Shown piece by piece: positions 1 through 12,478 of a stretch of DNA of 64,000 nucleotides. Both the position numbers and the translations under genes were made by a program. The notes below the pieces were generated by a model, which was given only the letters and a program-made list of their open reading frames with translations, was not told where the DNA came from and did not search any database. Position 1 is the stretch's first letter, and the number at the start of each line of letters is the position of its first letter. The DNA is from Nyssa sinensis (lineage: Eukaryota; Streptophyta; Magnoliopsida; Cornales; Nyssaceae). The stretch lies in contig CM018036.1 in NCBI GenBank assembly GCA_008638375.1, forward strand, positions 2,020,001 to 2,084,000, in the 5' to 3' direction.

Positions 1-1993
1 ATCGAGACTTCATTATCAATGTCGATAGGTCCCCAAGCAAGATAGTAACTTCTTGCAAAAATGGTGTGCTAGTGAAACTTCATGACTTTCTTTTTCCTTC
101 TTCTGTAGAAGAATGCTTGTACTACAAACTAAGAATCTTCTTTAAGTCCTAGCAAAGGCCACAGAGGCCATGTCTGGAAGCAAAAAGTATTGCATTTCAT
201 TGTAAGGAGTCTCTGGATTTGTCTTTTTATTGAATAATGTCTTCCAGGTAGGATCTGTCACTCCTAGATACTAGTGACCATATGAAAGAGTTCAAAATTA
301 GAATCTGAAACCAAAAGTCATGTTTTCAGTAATGAATTTTTTAGCAGGTGTTCTTTATCACTTGCAGATATGGAAGGTTTAGTGTTGTTGTGAAATCACA
401 CAACCAACAGCCACAACACAAGCTTAATGAAATCTAAGCATACTTAATGTCCGAACTTGTCCCACATTAAATAACCGAGTGTAACAAGGAATGAGTAATA
501 TGCATAATTAGATTCAAGACATTAGACGTTACATTTTAAGTTTTTGAGTCGAAGTTTAAATTTGAGATCAAAATGTATATGACTCGACCCTCATATTCCT
601 TTCCTATAAGGCTAAAAAAATTTAATAATTAATAATTTGATAAAAAAAAATTTACCCCTGTAAATCAATCAACATATTAAACAAATTAATTTTTTTTTAA
701 TAGTCTTCCATGTGAGAATGATATGATAATGTCATTGGACAAATTAATCATGATGATATAATCTCTTTATCTTTTTTTTTTTTTTGGTAATTAATCTATA
801 TTTTTTTCCTAATACCAAACATTATTTTGTTGAATTATCAAAAAATATAACATTTTAGATAACTTTATCCTTATAATATTGTTGATTCTCATCAAATTTT
901 CAAATCGGACGATTACAAGTAGTTGAATAATTCAGAATTATTATATCTTTAACAGTTTATTTGGATGGAATAATTTAGAAAGAAAATAAAATATTCAAGA
1001 GGAATGATTTAAAAAGTGTAGGTTATGTTTTTAAAATAAGATTTTTAATTTCAAATTACAGGATATCTGTTTGAAATTAAATTTTTTTTAAAAAAATTTA
1101 AATTATTATATCGAAATACATTTTTATAATTTTTTAAAAATTAATTACAAAATTTTTTAAAATATTTTTTAAAAAATTTTATCTAAATTACTATCAGGTA
1201 AACATCCAACATTGATCCATTGACAAGCCATTCAAAATTTTTTTTTTCAAAATTATTACTATATACTGGTAAAAATAACAAGATTTTTTTCAAATTTAAT
1301 AATTAATTTAATAAAAATAACAAGATTTAACAAATTCGATTAATTAATATAACATATATTAATTATTAAATTATATAATATTTTTTAAAATTAAAGTTAT
1401 ATATCATAAGTTTGGCATATTATAAAATAATATTTTATATGTATAATATAAATTATAATATAATATTTTATAAATATAATATATATTAATATCATTATCA
1501 AATCAAATAAAACTTAATTTGATAATTAATTTCTTAAAATTTGAACCATTGTTTGGATTTAATTTCTTGGAATTTGAACCACTATTTGAATTTAAGATTA
1601 AGTTTTGGATTTTGTTTTTTTGTTTACAAAACAAACAAGTTTTTAAAATGTGATTTGGAAAAATCTATTTTTAATTTGTAACCAAACTATAGCCGTAGAA
1701 TTCCGGAATGAAAAGAAAATTTATTTAAATTTTTTTTAAAATATTAAAAATACTCTTAAATGAATTATTTAAAAATTAGATAATTATTAAATAATAATAT
1801 TTACTTTTTCTTTCTACTAATTACTCAAATGGAAAATAATAATTTCCTTCTCAATTTTTTGTTGAATATTTAAATAAAACAGAAATAAACATATATGTTT
1901 TTATATTTTTGCCTGAACGTTCATTCCGGGATCAATTAGAGGTCAAGTCGTCTGTTTAATACTAAGGAACTGCAGAGTGCAGGGAAGGCGAAA
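1..1993. other. AT-rich upstream region, no gene seen
   Basis: No convincing coding exon is visible on either strand. Bases 1-420 are more balanced in composition and could be the untranslated tail or an intron of a gene lying to the left, but nothing identifies it. From about 600 to 1900 the DNA is dominated by A and T runs. The last 100 bases before 1994 are the likely MED6 promoter and leader; no clear TATA box is seen. Confidence 0.5.
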
Positions 1994-4900
1994 ATGGCGA
2001 CGACGCCAATGGTTCCGCCGAACCCGGCGGCCGGAAATCCTAACTTCGAAGGAAATCAGCCCGCTGCACCAACGCCGCCGGGGACCGATATGACCGGTAT
2101 TTGCTTCAGGGATCAGCTGTGGTTGAATACTTACCCCCTAGACCGAAACTTCGTCTTCGACTACTTCGCTCTCTCTCCTTTCTATGATTGGACCTGCAAC
2201 AATGAGCAGCTTCGGTTGCGCTCCATTCACCCTCTCGATATCTCTCATCTCTCGTAAGATCTCTTACCTCTATACGTGTATGTGTATATTTGCATTCGTC
2301 TGGAGTTTTTGATTGGCTAGGTTTTCTGGGATTAAGCTGCAATGTCTCCTCATGATTTGTTCTTTTGTCTGGAACACTGAAATTCCTAGCCAGATTAGAA
2401 TTGTTTTCCATTGAGTGACCAAAGTTTTCAAATTTCATAAGTTAGTTGCAATTTGCCTTAATAGTGACTCAATTTGATCTTAGTACACACTCTTGCGGAA
2501 TTTTTTTAGAACTTCAATTCACTCCATATGCAGTAAATATTGCTAAACCGTAGCTAGTTTAGTGGAAAGCTGAATAACTAGGGATTGTATTAGGGCTAAG
2601 TTGTGGGGATTGAATTGGGGCTAAATTGTTGGTTTGATTGATTCTTAAGCTCAAATAGGAGTGGTTTGTAGAACTGGATGAAGGAATGAAAATATTGCTT
2701 AGGCTATGGTTTCCTCCTATTAATCCAATTCCATTTTTTTTCTTCTCAAAAATCTGATTTATTAATTATTTTAGAACAGGGATCTATCAAATTTTCTGAG
2801 TAAGTTTGTTCAGTTATTATAAAATAGAAGTTAAATGATCTCTTGGAGATGCCTCTTACGAAGATTATTGAATTACATTATGTAAGGCTGTCATCAGCTC
2901 ACAATGTTTTCTTGCTTGACAATTCACACTCTTTTAGGTGCCTGGTGTGTTGGCTAATTGAAAATATAGGGGGAACAAATATTATGGTTTGGGTTTGAAA
3001 TAACATGTCATTTAAAAAAATAGGTTTTGGAGACATGATCACATGATGATATAGATTCAAAGGTCTTGAATCAGAGATTCAGAACTGAATTTTAGAATCA
3101 AGGTTTAAAATTGGTTTAATAACTCAACAACCGAAGGAACTCAGAAACATGGATGTCCAGAGTGTCTGATTCTTAGAATGAAGTTGAATTAAGCAATTGT
3201 GTGTCTGTATCCTTGATGTAATTCTTCACTTGAAATTAGCATGTTTATGATGATGCTAGTTGCACATATGCATCTATTTGCACAAGCTCATATTTTCATC
3301 CACCTGTGAAGTGTTCTTGGTTTCTGATAGACTTCTTTTTAACATTGGCAGATTGGATTTCTTTGTCTGCTAAGAAATTGGATAAATTTCTTGGGGAACA
3401 ATTTAAATCTTGTACATTAACTAGAATATGACATTTGGTAGACAGAAATGGTCAACAGGATTCTGTTCGCAAACCCCCAATTAATTCGGGTCCCGGGAAT
3501 ATGTCACTAGAAAGGTGATTTTTATTTTATTTTATTTTATAGGAAAATGACTGGCACGGAATACAATCTGAGTGAAGTTATGGAGCCCCATCTCTTTGTC
3601 TTCCGTAAGCAAAAGAGGGATGGTCCCGAGAAAGTCACACCAATGCTGACTTATTACAGTATTGGATGGTTCAATATACCAAGCACCACAGCTTTGCAAT
3701 GTGTTTGCCGCTCGAGTTGTAAGTTTTTTCTTTTCTTTCTTTTTGTTCTTCCTCTTCTGTCTTTTCTTTAAAGGTTTGAGCATGGGTCATAAATATGCAT
3801 CTTGAAATAATTCTTGTTAACATTGTGATGCATGGTACCTTATGGAGCATGCACACAAATGCAAGTTATGGATACAACAAATATAGACACGACGATATGA
3901 AACTTTCTGAAAAATGGATATGGATACATCAAGGACATGACAATCTCTATACATATATGCATTTACATGAATGTTTAAAATTTATTTTTATTATATAAAT
4001 TATAAACGTATTTTTTTGATGGTATATATACATACGTAATGACAAGTATCCTTTTTTTTGTTAATCTATCATATATTTTAACTTCTTAATTTATAGTCAT
4101 CGTTTTTACAGGCAGTTGCTTTGGTGCCTAGGCTACCCCAATCGCTCAGCTTGAGCGAGGATAGGTAATAAGTTGAGCAATTGCTCAAGCAACTAGTAGT
4201 TGCTCGAGTGCTCACCTAAGCACCTGACTGGATAACTAATAAGTTTACTTGTTTCTTAGTAAGTGGTCTCATATATATTAAATTCAATCTCATTAAGAAC
4301 TCAATTTCATTTTAAGTAACAATAAAACATACCAATCGAGATTTTCATATTCGATGAGGAGAACCTAACAAGAAAGATAATGAGGTGACTGGTCAGTTTT
4401 GATTTAATCATTTATATGCTTATATTTCTTTATTGTATTATAGTTTTGCCACATTTTCTATAAGATTCAAACTCATGTACATTTTATAAAGTGTACTATA
4501 TTATTTGAAATAATGACAATAAAGATATATGTGATAGTTTTTATTAAGTTTATGATTTTTTTATTGGTATTTTTTATTAAGTTTACAATATTATATTTGT
4601 TGGGTTTAATATATTTCATATTATTAAGATATATTTCAAGCTATGTTTTTCATTTTTAATGATTTTCCATCAATCATTAACTATTTATTTACAGCCACTT
4701 ATGTTTAAATTTTAGTTTATTAAAAATAGTATAAATATGACAAATGAAATGAAGCAGGTGAAGTAAAGCATAATTAAGTGATTTTTTGGTATCAAGTGAT
4801 TTGGTTGGGTGATCGTTTGGGCAGTAGGTCAGGTCTATTGCCAACGGTCGCCAAGGTATATGACAACTATGTTTATAATATTATATTTTAATTCTACTTT

Positions 4901-7900
4901 ATAAAAAAATAATTCAAGTATTTGAAACTCTTATATATTTTTTTTAATAGACATATGCTATGTTAGACATGTCACACCATAATATTCAAGATACATCAAA
5001 CTTGTCTTAGAGTATCTGAGAAGCATAAGATACGTGTAAAGAATTAAAAAAATTATTGCAAATTGTGGATGCATTCCGGAAGTATCGACATCCACTATGG
5101 ACATGGTTATTTTGTTTAGTGTTTGTACTTCATAGATGATTTGATGCAGAATGAGAAAAAGCGAAAAAATAGGGAAGAGAATAGAGGAAAGAGAGAGAAG
5201 AAGAGGGAGAAATCTGTAGAGAAGAAGGGAAATTTGAACCTAAAAAGAGGAAAATTATGTATCTCAAAATTCATTTATTCAAGTGTAAGGAATCCATTAC
5301 ACCAAAGGCCTTTATGCAGGAAAAAACAAGATATGAAAACTGGATCAAATCCTAATGAAAGGAAAATAAATCAACTCCTAAAATAAATCAATATAGTCCT
5401 AAAATAAAAATTATACAAGGAAATAATATCCTCTGGGATCAAAACTAATGGCCTGTGGGATCCTTTTGATTTCCCATCGTGATTCCATTGCTTGACGATG
5501 ATGATCATAGGAATGATAACACAAAGCCACAAATTAAACCACAAGTTGTTTAGCTTAAGTGATATATCCTCTAACCTATAGGAGGAGGTGCAGGTTCCAT
5601 TCCAGCCTCCTAGTTGGTCTTCAAAGACATTTTTAGATGCTTATTGGATCTAATTATAGCATCAATCAATGAGTGGATCAGGTAAAGTGATTTCGATAAA
5701 TACTATATTTGACATATGTAGCCAATTTTTTTTATTTTATTTCATTCACTATCTGTTGGTGTGGTTGGACATTTGTTAAAATTATCAGAAATATGTTTTA
5801 AAAACAAAGGGGGAAGGCATTAAGAATTCTTCTTGTTAAGAAGACAAGGTTTGTTCTCCTTATAATTTGAATTTGGATTATTACCCTCTTGCTTTCTTCA
5901 ATAGGACTGACTCTTCCAGGAAGATGACACTAAATGATTCTTTCCAAGTTACAATTGATGTGCGTCAATTTATGTCGAGCGAGGCCCCTCAGTCAGGCAC
6001 ATGTAAGGCCTTGAGGCCTGTGCTTTTTAGTAGTCTCACAAGAAAAGCACACCTTTGTTTTTTAACCATTCCATTATATCATTTCAATTGTATATAATTA
6101 ATATACATTTCTCTTTCACATGCTCCTTACTTCGCTTAGGCTGCTCTCACCATATCTGATATGGCAATCTTGTATCGTATATTCATATCCCTATTGGATA
6201 TGATGATCTTGTAAAGTCCATCCGTGCTATTCCTCCCTTCAGTTTTCTATCTCTATATCAAATATACCGTTAGTCATTTTGTTATTATTTTTTTTTAATT
6301 CAAGTTGCGCTTGCAACTGTCATTGTCACAAATTTAGTAAGATTATAGTAGTATATATAATACAATGGTCTTTGTGATGATAATAAAGTTCTCTCTTTCA
6401 CATTATGCAATTATTATAATAAAAATTTGGAAAATTAATTAAAGTTATATATTTTTCTAATATAATTGGTGCATATAAGTGGAAGTTTATATTTATATAT
6501 TGATGTGTCTTTGCCGCAACCATATCCTACTCTTTAAGATTTTTCATGTCATCGTATCCGTATCGTATCATGACTATGTCCCATGTCTATGTCAATGCTA
6601 CTTAGTTGGGCGGTGATAACAATTAGTTGATGCGTACACCATATTGACTCTATCATCAAGAAAATTGCATTAAAATATATCCATTGTCTTTGTTCCTTAC
6701 AATTTAATCTCTATTTATGTCTTGATTGTGCATCCATGCGGCAGGGACGGGCTCTATATCATATATCAAAGGCTTTTACCACTGCAGCATCAAAATTGGA
6801 GAAGATTGGACATGGTATCTGTTTATTTATTTTCTTCTTTTTTGCTGGTCACTTTTCATTAATGGTTAAATGTCGAGGCATGTGGGACAAAGTCTTTATG
6901 GCACAACGGTAAAAGTACTAGCATGGCATCTTGGTGGGAGGGACGTCGAAGGTTTGATTCTTATTGTTGCTAATCTAAAGAAAATGTCTAAATATTGGGA
7001 TGGGCGCAGTTACTGTGTTACTTGAATCAATGTAATGGCCTTGCAATATAGCTAAAAATATTAAAATAAAAAGATCAAAGGTTATTATGTTTTTTCGGGT
7101 GAACTCATGTTAGATTTTTATGCTGCTTTGAATCCAAGAGCTTTGATCTTAAAAATTTCAATGTTAGGTTCCATCTATTCCATTTAAAGTATTCATAATT
7201 CATTAGTGAGAAAACTTTTTTGTAATTTTTCAGCACGGTCTGTTTGAGTACCCATTTAGTTCTCTTAGTTTGGCATTATATATATAATATCCACTTACGT
7301 TCATGGAGAACACATCTACTGCATGGAATTGGTATTGAATCTCTGTGATATCCATGCTTCGTTCTGCTTTTTGTGATTTTTTTAATGGACCATCAGATGT
7401 CTCAGTGGAATTTGAGTTAATGCACTATATTTTATACCATTCATAATTTCAACAAACATTTTCAGCATAATTTTATTTCGGTTTCTTCTCAGATTAAACT
7501 GAGAGTTATGAACTCTTTTGGACTCAGTTTTGAGAGTGCATGGTCATAATAGTGTTACTTTCCTATTAAACCACCAACTTATGTGATCAAATGCTATTTA
7601 AAATATGATGAGGACTTGATCACTGTCGGATGTCCACACAGCTCCATTATTCCCTCCATGTAGAGAGAAATTTAAAGTTAATGGATTTGCTGTGTGTTTC
7701 CTGTGTAGCTTTATTGTGCAGTTATTTTGGTTAAATTTTTAGACATTATTGTTTGGATGTTTAGTTAATATTTAAACTGAGCTTTACATTTAGGTTAGAT
7801 CTGTTGTAAGGCGCATGGTATTCTATTATCCGTAGTTGCAAGTTCCTTCTAGACTCTAGAATAAAGGATGTCATCGAAACATAAAAAACTCAACAGAACT

Positions 7901-10048
7901 CAGCTAAGTCTAATCAGGACCCGCTACACCATGTAGTTTTCTGTTCTCTTAACTGATCTATGACTACAGGCCAAGAGGAATGCCAAAAAGAATGAGGAAG
8001 CTAGAAGGACATAAGGAAGAAAGAATCATGTTTGGGCTTAAGTTGTCTTATTAACTTTTATGTATTGATTACTCTGCACTCTGGAAATACTTCCCTTTAT
8101 TGATGATGCTCTCTTTCTACAATCAGTGTCTTTTTGTTAGTTTTTTTTTCTTAATCCCAGCAATTAATCTGTGCTTTTCTCTGTCTTTGCTTATAAGATA
8201 GCTAATGTATTTTTTTTCTTTCTTCTTTTCCATTAGTTTATCTTAGCTGTACAAACCTAAAAAACTTTTTGTCAACTCAACTCAACAAAGCCTTTATCCC
8301 AATTATTTGGAGTCGACTACATGAATCCTATCTCACCATTCTTCTCTATTTAAGGTTATCCTAAAACTTTTTGTATTAAAGCATATTCCATCATTCTGGT
8401 CCCTAAGTTAGGTTCACACTTTAATTTAGTTCAGTTTACAAAAATATGCAATATTCATAGTCAGTTCATCAATAATCAGAATAAAAGATAGGGGTGAGGA
8501 TTAATGTAAACCTACTATCATTGAATACACTCCGTTTGTCATCCATTAGTTTACAGATCGTTATATATGTCCCTGATCATGCCAATATATATTATACTCC
8601 TTTCATTAGCTTTTTCTACTGTAAAGAACCTATATAGGTATATCTTACTCTCTGTGCCCTTTCTTGAGTCACCTGGGTAAGAATCTTTTGTCCAATGATT
8701 GAAGAATCTTACCCCTTTAAATCCTATTATCATGCTTTGAACCCTCATGTCGTCCAACTGAGGTGTGTTAGGATCAAATACCAATTGACCAGCAGGCAGC
8801 CAGTCACTAGTTCATGAGTAACTTGAAAGTAGCTTGCTTGGCTGATCTTCTATGCCATGCCTAAAAACATATGAAGGTGATTCTTCTCTCACGTCAGTTA
8901 GGCTAGACGAGAGCCCCCTCAGTTGATCTTCTTGGCATGAATAACTGATTTTTTGTGACTAGTCTATTTCCTTTATAGTAGAAAGACTCTCTCAAGTATG
9001 CATAGTACAAGTCAAATGTTTGGTACCAGGGTAATTGGTATGACTGTTAATATCTCTTAGATTCTTTCTATTATCTTGTCGAACAACTTAGTTGACTACT
9101 TTGTGACTTGTACACTTCTGTTCCTCATTTGGAATACTGTAGGATTTTAAAGCCTAGACCCAAATCATTTATGTGTAGTTGATCTCTCAGGATGTATTGG
9201 ATTGTACTTAATTTTTTTTAAGTGAATTATGAAAGCAAGTACTCCATCTTTATCGTGTATCTTTCTTTTGTGCCATAGATTTATTTACTGCATTATTAAC
9301 CTTAAATGTTTTCCCTGAATTCTTACATTATTTGTGATGCAGATGCTGAAAATGAGAGTGCAGCCTTTGAGTCAAAGGTTGGTAAAGAGACGATTGATTT
9401 CAAGGAAGTTAAGAGAGTAGATCACATTCTTGCATCATTACAACGCAAGGTAACTCAAATATGTCCCAGTAAAGTTTTCTCGTGCTCTAATAATACTGCA
9501 GAGAGTTTATTCTTATATAATATGGAAGAAATTATGAAATACATAAAATAATTGTTGTGCATTTTTATGTGTGAATATGAACTACAATATTGTACATCAT
9601 GGAGTTGAAGTCTTATTGACATCACAACATCTTGATCATTTAGAATTGAGTGACAAAATTTGATATCCCTGATAGCGGAAATTTTGTTTTTCTTGAGTAC
9701 ATTGATTTTCTTTGTGAGATTTTTTCTCCTTTAATTACTTGAAAATTTCGGGTTTATATGAAGTTTTCTAGTTTGGTTTAAGGATTTCATCGAATATGAT
9801 CTTATTCTTCTTTGAAGGGGGCCATTGGATTATTGATGATGGAGTTTATGAGTTATTACTTATTTCTTCTTGCTCTATTTGTTCAGTTGGCACCAGCCCC
9901 TCCGCCCCTGCCATATCCAGAAGGCTATGCTCCCCCTCTGACTGCAGAAGGAGAGAAAGGGTCTGAAGCCCAGCCATCAGAGGAGACCCAAGTTCCTCCA
10001 GTTGATCCAATCATTGACCAGGGCCCATCGAAGAGAATGAAATTATGA
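1994..10048 (+). CDS. Mediator of RNA polymerase II transcription subunit 6, five exons, one +1 frameshift
   Basis: MED6 is a subunit of the Mediator head module, which links transcription factors to RNA polymerase II in the nucleus. Exons with GT-AG borders: 1994-2253, 3543-3718, 6745-6814, 9343-9449 and 9887-10048. Exon 1 carries the conserved [13 protein letters not shown] and [12 protein letters not shown] stretch. Exon 2 has the [18 protein letters not shown] block. Exon 3 encodes [17 protein letters not shown]. The last exon is proline-rich and ends in a basic tail, SKRMKL. An extra base near 3658 (after the codons for Thr-Tyr-Tyr) breaks the frame; without it the exons sum to 774 bases, 257 residues, normal for plant MED6. 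The start ATG sits in a good context (AAAATGGCG). Intron lengths are 1289, 3026, 2528 and 437 bases. I judge the gene real and the frameshift probably a sequence error. Confidence 0.9.
4105..4876. repeat. Possible transposon remnant in MED6 intron 2
   Basis: The segment begins with a CAGTTGCTTTGGTGCCTAGG-type sequence and ends, 770 bases later, with a degenerate inverted counterpart (GCCAACGGTCGCCAAGG, then GACAACTATG). Its interior is AT-rich, with inverted GCTCAAGC/GCTTGAGC motifs near the left end. This arrangement resembles non-autonomous DNA transposons common in plant introns. The ends are too diverged to name a family. Confidence 0.3.
5541..5660 (+). repeat. SINE-like, tRNA-related fragment in MED6 intron 2
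   Basis: An A-box-like stretch (TTAGCTTAAGTGATA) is followed about 40 bases later by a degenerate B-box (AGGTTCCATTCC). That spacing matches tRNA-derived SINE heads in plants. No clear poly-A tail or target duplication was found, so this is tentative. Confidence 0.3.
6880..7080 (+). repeat. SINE-like, tRNA-related element in MED6 intron 3
   Basis: An A-box-like sequence (ATGGCACAACGGTAAAAG, near 6899) and a B-box-like sequence (AGGTTTGATTCTT, near 6949) are spaced as in RNA polymerase III promoters. The context (trait of an opening with counted choice, then a T/A-rich 3' end) matches plant tRNA-derived SINEs. One base of the B-box departs from consensus, and target duplications were not identified. 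Confidence 0.4.
8271..8362 (+). repeat. Common plant interspersed repeat fragment in MED6 intron 3
   Basis: The stretch reads AACTCAACTCAACAAAGCC, then TTTATCCCAATTATTTGG, then a GTCG-CTACATGAATCC tail. I recognise this as a dispersed repeat found in the introns of many dicot genes. It is short and not obviously autonomous. The family assignment comes from memory of the motif only. Confidence 0.45.
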
Positions 10049-11800
10049 GAGAGAACATCAGTTTTCCCTAATCTCCAGAATCAAAAACAATGTGTCAGAC
10101 GGAGGAAGAAAGAAAAGCCCTCACTGAAAATTTTAACTAAGTTTTGTAAATTTAGAGGCCTTTATGATCTCAAATGTAATTGAATGTCGTTCATTATCAC
10201 TTGGAACATAACTTGCTGTTGAATCTAATATGAGGCAGTAGATAGAAAATAATAGATTTATTTATTTATTTATTTATTTTTATTTCCATATAATCTGATT
10301 AATTGGAAATAGGTTTTTGTACAGGAATAGAACTGCTTCACCTGTTTTCTCCAACAAGTCGGGAAGCAGCAGGGCGATTTATTTTTTTTATTTTTATATT
10401 TTGGGTGGAGTGGAAAAGTGACAGGCTGGAATTGGTGGCTTCTATTGCCTAAATTGTCTGTTTCATGCATGCATACGTGGTGGCCACCAAAGCACGATGA
10501 AAGACTCACCGACACCCAAACAAACTTTAAATAAGAAAAAAAAAAAACATCATGGAATCTTACGGAATAATTTGTTGTTTTATGTATTTGGCCATTTAAG
10601 AAAAAAAAGATGCTCTTTGTTTTAAAAGCTTAAATTATTCAAAAATTAGTCAATTAATATTTTTTTCATCTGTAATATTTCTATATAATTAGAGAGTAAT
10701 AAAACATAATATGACATCTTAAAGACAAAGAGTAATAAAACATAGTATGACGTCTTAAATATGAGTAAGAAGAAGAGAAACTTGAATTTAATATATTTTG
10801 TCATTTAAAATTTGATATCATATTTAAGAATGAATTAATAATATAAATTAACCAAACAATGATTACACGTTACCTTAATTAACCTTATTTTCAAAAGGGA
10901 AACATCATGTCTAGTTTGATATACTTTGGGGTGAGTTGGTCACTATAGATCAACAGTAACCAGTCTTCTAATAACCAAACCAGTAACAACTAGAGAAATG
11001 ATTTAAAAATTCGTATTCAACTATATATAAATGAAATGATGTAACAGCGTTAGGATATTTATTGTGAACTCGGCTCATCCATCACCCCCTGGAATAGGGT
11101 TTGTTGTTAAAACTCAAATCAAATGTTAGTTCTCTCTCTCTCACACACAGTGACGTATGTACATGTGACTTTTATTATTATTAAATTTAAAAAAAATAAG
11201 ATGTATGTAACTTAAATTCTGGATTTTCAAATTAAAATATAATAATTTTACTATTAGCAGTGCCACCTAAAAATCACTTGGAGGTTCAAGTGACAAGCGA
11301 TGTTGAATTTTGACTTTTTGGAGAAGCATTTATTTATGAATAATTTTTAAATAAAGTAAGAAATTTTTTTTCATACTTAAATACATGTTTTAATTATAAT
11401 TTATTACATATATAATATATATATGTGTGTGTTTTTTTATTTTATTTATTTTATTTTAAATCTTAAAATTTATCTATAAGTGTTCTAATAAATACAATAG
11501 TTATCTGACACAAGTTAATTTGTTTATCATCTAATAAACATAAATCAAAAGGTGAGGTTTGATTCGGATAAATTTGATTCTCTGACATCACCACAACAGG
11601 AGACAATATAAGCTTGCCAGGTTTCGGTGTCCTATTGGTTTTTAGCAGAAAAGTCAAAAGAACTAAAGAGTACTACCTTTTCTGGCCAAAACACAACAAC
11701 ATACCAGCGCCTAGGGAACTAATCCTTCAAGTTACCAAAGGCCGCCGCCGCATAAAATAATTCCCAGCAAAGTAGTTATCCCGTGTACTCAAACTCATTT
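10049..11800. other. Intergenic region between MED6 and MIOX
   Basis: Bases 10049-10250 are probably the MED6 3' untranslated region. The rest has a TTTA repeat near 10257-10280, AT-rich stretches and a TC/CA run near 11130. No coding exon or RNA gene is seen. Confidence 0.5.
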
Positions 11801-12380
11801 AAGCTCATACGTGCTAAAATCAAAACAGTCCAAATTTAAAACCATCACATTATAAGAACTGGACACGTAACCACCACCTAATTGATTACGGACCGTTGGA
11901 TCAGATATCCAACTCTTTTGTCACGTGACCACCTGTGTCCATTACGAAAAACAGAGTGGCAATAGCGACTGCCTAATACTCCAAAATCAATGTCGTAAAA
12001 AGTCATCGTCCTTGACTGGATGCCACGTCAGTGGGACCCACTGACATTGAAAGTGGACCGTCGGTGACAGGGAAGTGGTGCGCCATCCAACGTAGAGCTG
12101 AGTCACGTGAGATAAGGTTCGTGGGGCCCACCAAGATAAATATCAGCCCGACAGCTAATCACCGTCAATGCCAACTTGCAAAACGCTTCGGTTTCCGTCT
12201 GTTCCTTCTCTTTTTCTTTCTGCTGTGCATATTTATCTACTATACGTATATATAAAATAATTTTTAAAGGGGTTGGAAACTTATGATTTTCAGGGAAGGA
12301 CTTAGAGGCTCTGAATTCTCAGGGAAGGACTTTCCGGCCATTATAAATAAGGACCCTTTTACCAAAACACAAAATGCAAC
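11801..12380 (+). promoter_or_regulatory. MIOX promoter with ACGT boxes and a TATA box
   Basis: Two perfect CACGTG G-boxes lie at 11922-11927 and 12104-12109. Other ACGT-core sites are ACACGTAA (about 11863) and CCACGTCA (about 12023). A clear TATA box, TTATAAATA, is at 12341-12349, placing transcription start near 12372-12382. Repeated G-box/ABRE-type sites are bound by bZIP and bHLH factors and often accompany ABA, stress or light control; which applies here is inference. A 14-base direct repeat, TCAGGGAAGGACTT, occurs at about 12290 and 12319, just upstream of the TATA box. Confidence 0.6.
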
Positions 12381-12478
12381 CAAACATTCCCCCAAATTAT
12401 TTATTTCCTCTCTTGCTTTGCTGTTTGAGATTAAGATTGTCAGCGTCTATTTTGATTCAGGATGACTGTCATCATTGA
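12374..12478 (+). promoter_or_regulatory. Upstream ORF overlapping the MIOX start codon
   Basis: An ATG at 12374 opens a 34-codon frame that ends at a TGA (12476-12478), past the MIOX ATG at 12462 and in a different frame. If transcription starts upstream of 12374, scanning ribosomes would meet this ATG first and translation of MIOX would fall. The TATA box predicts a start almost exactly here, so the choice of start site would include or exclude the upstream ATG. Confidence 0.4.

Noticed and set aside
5123..5386. Lys/Arg/Glu-rich frame in MED6 intron 2
   Set aside because: It lies inside an intron and derives from purine-rich simple sequence.
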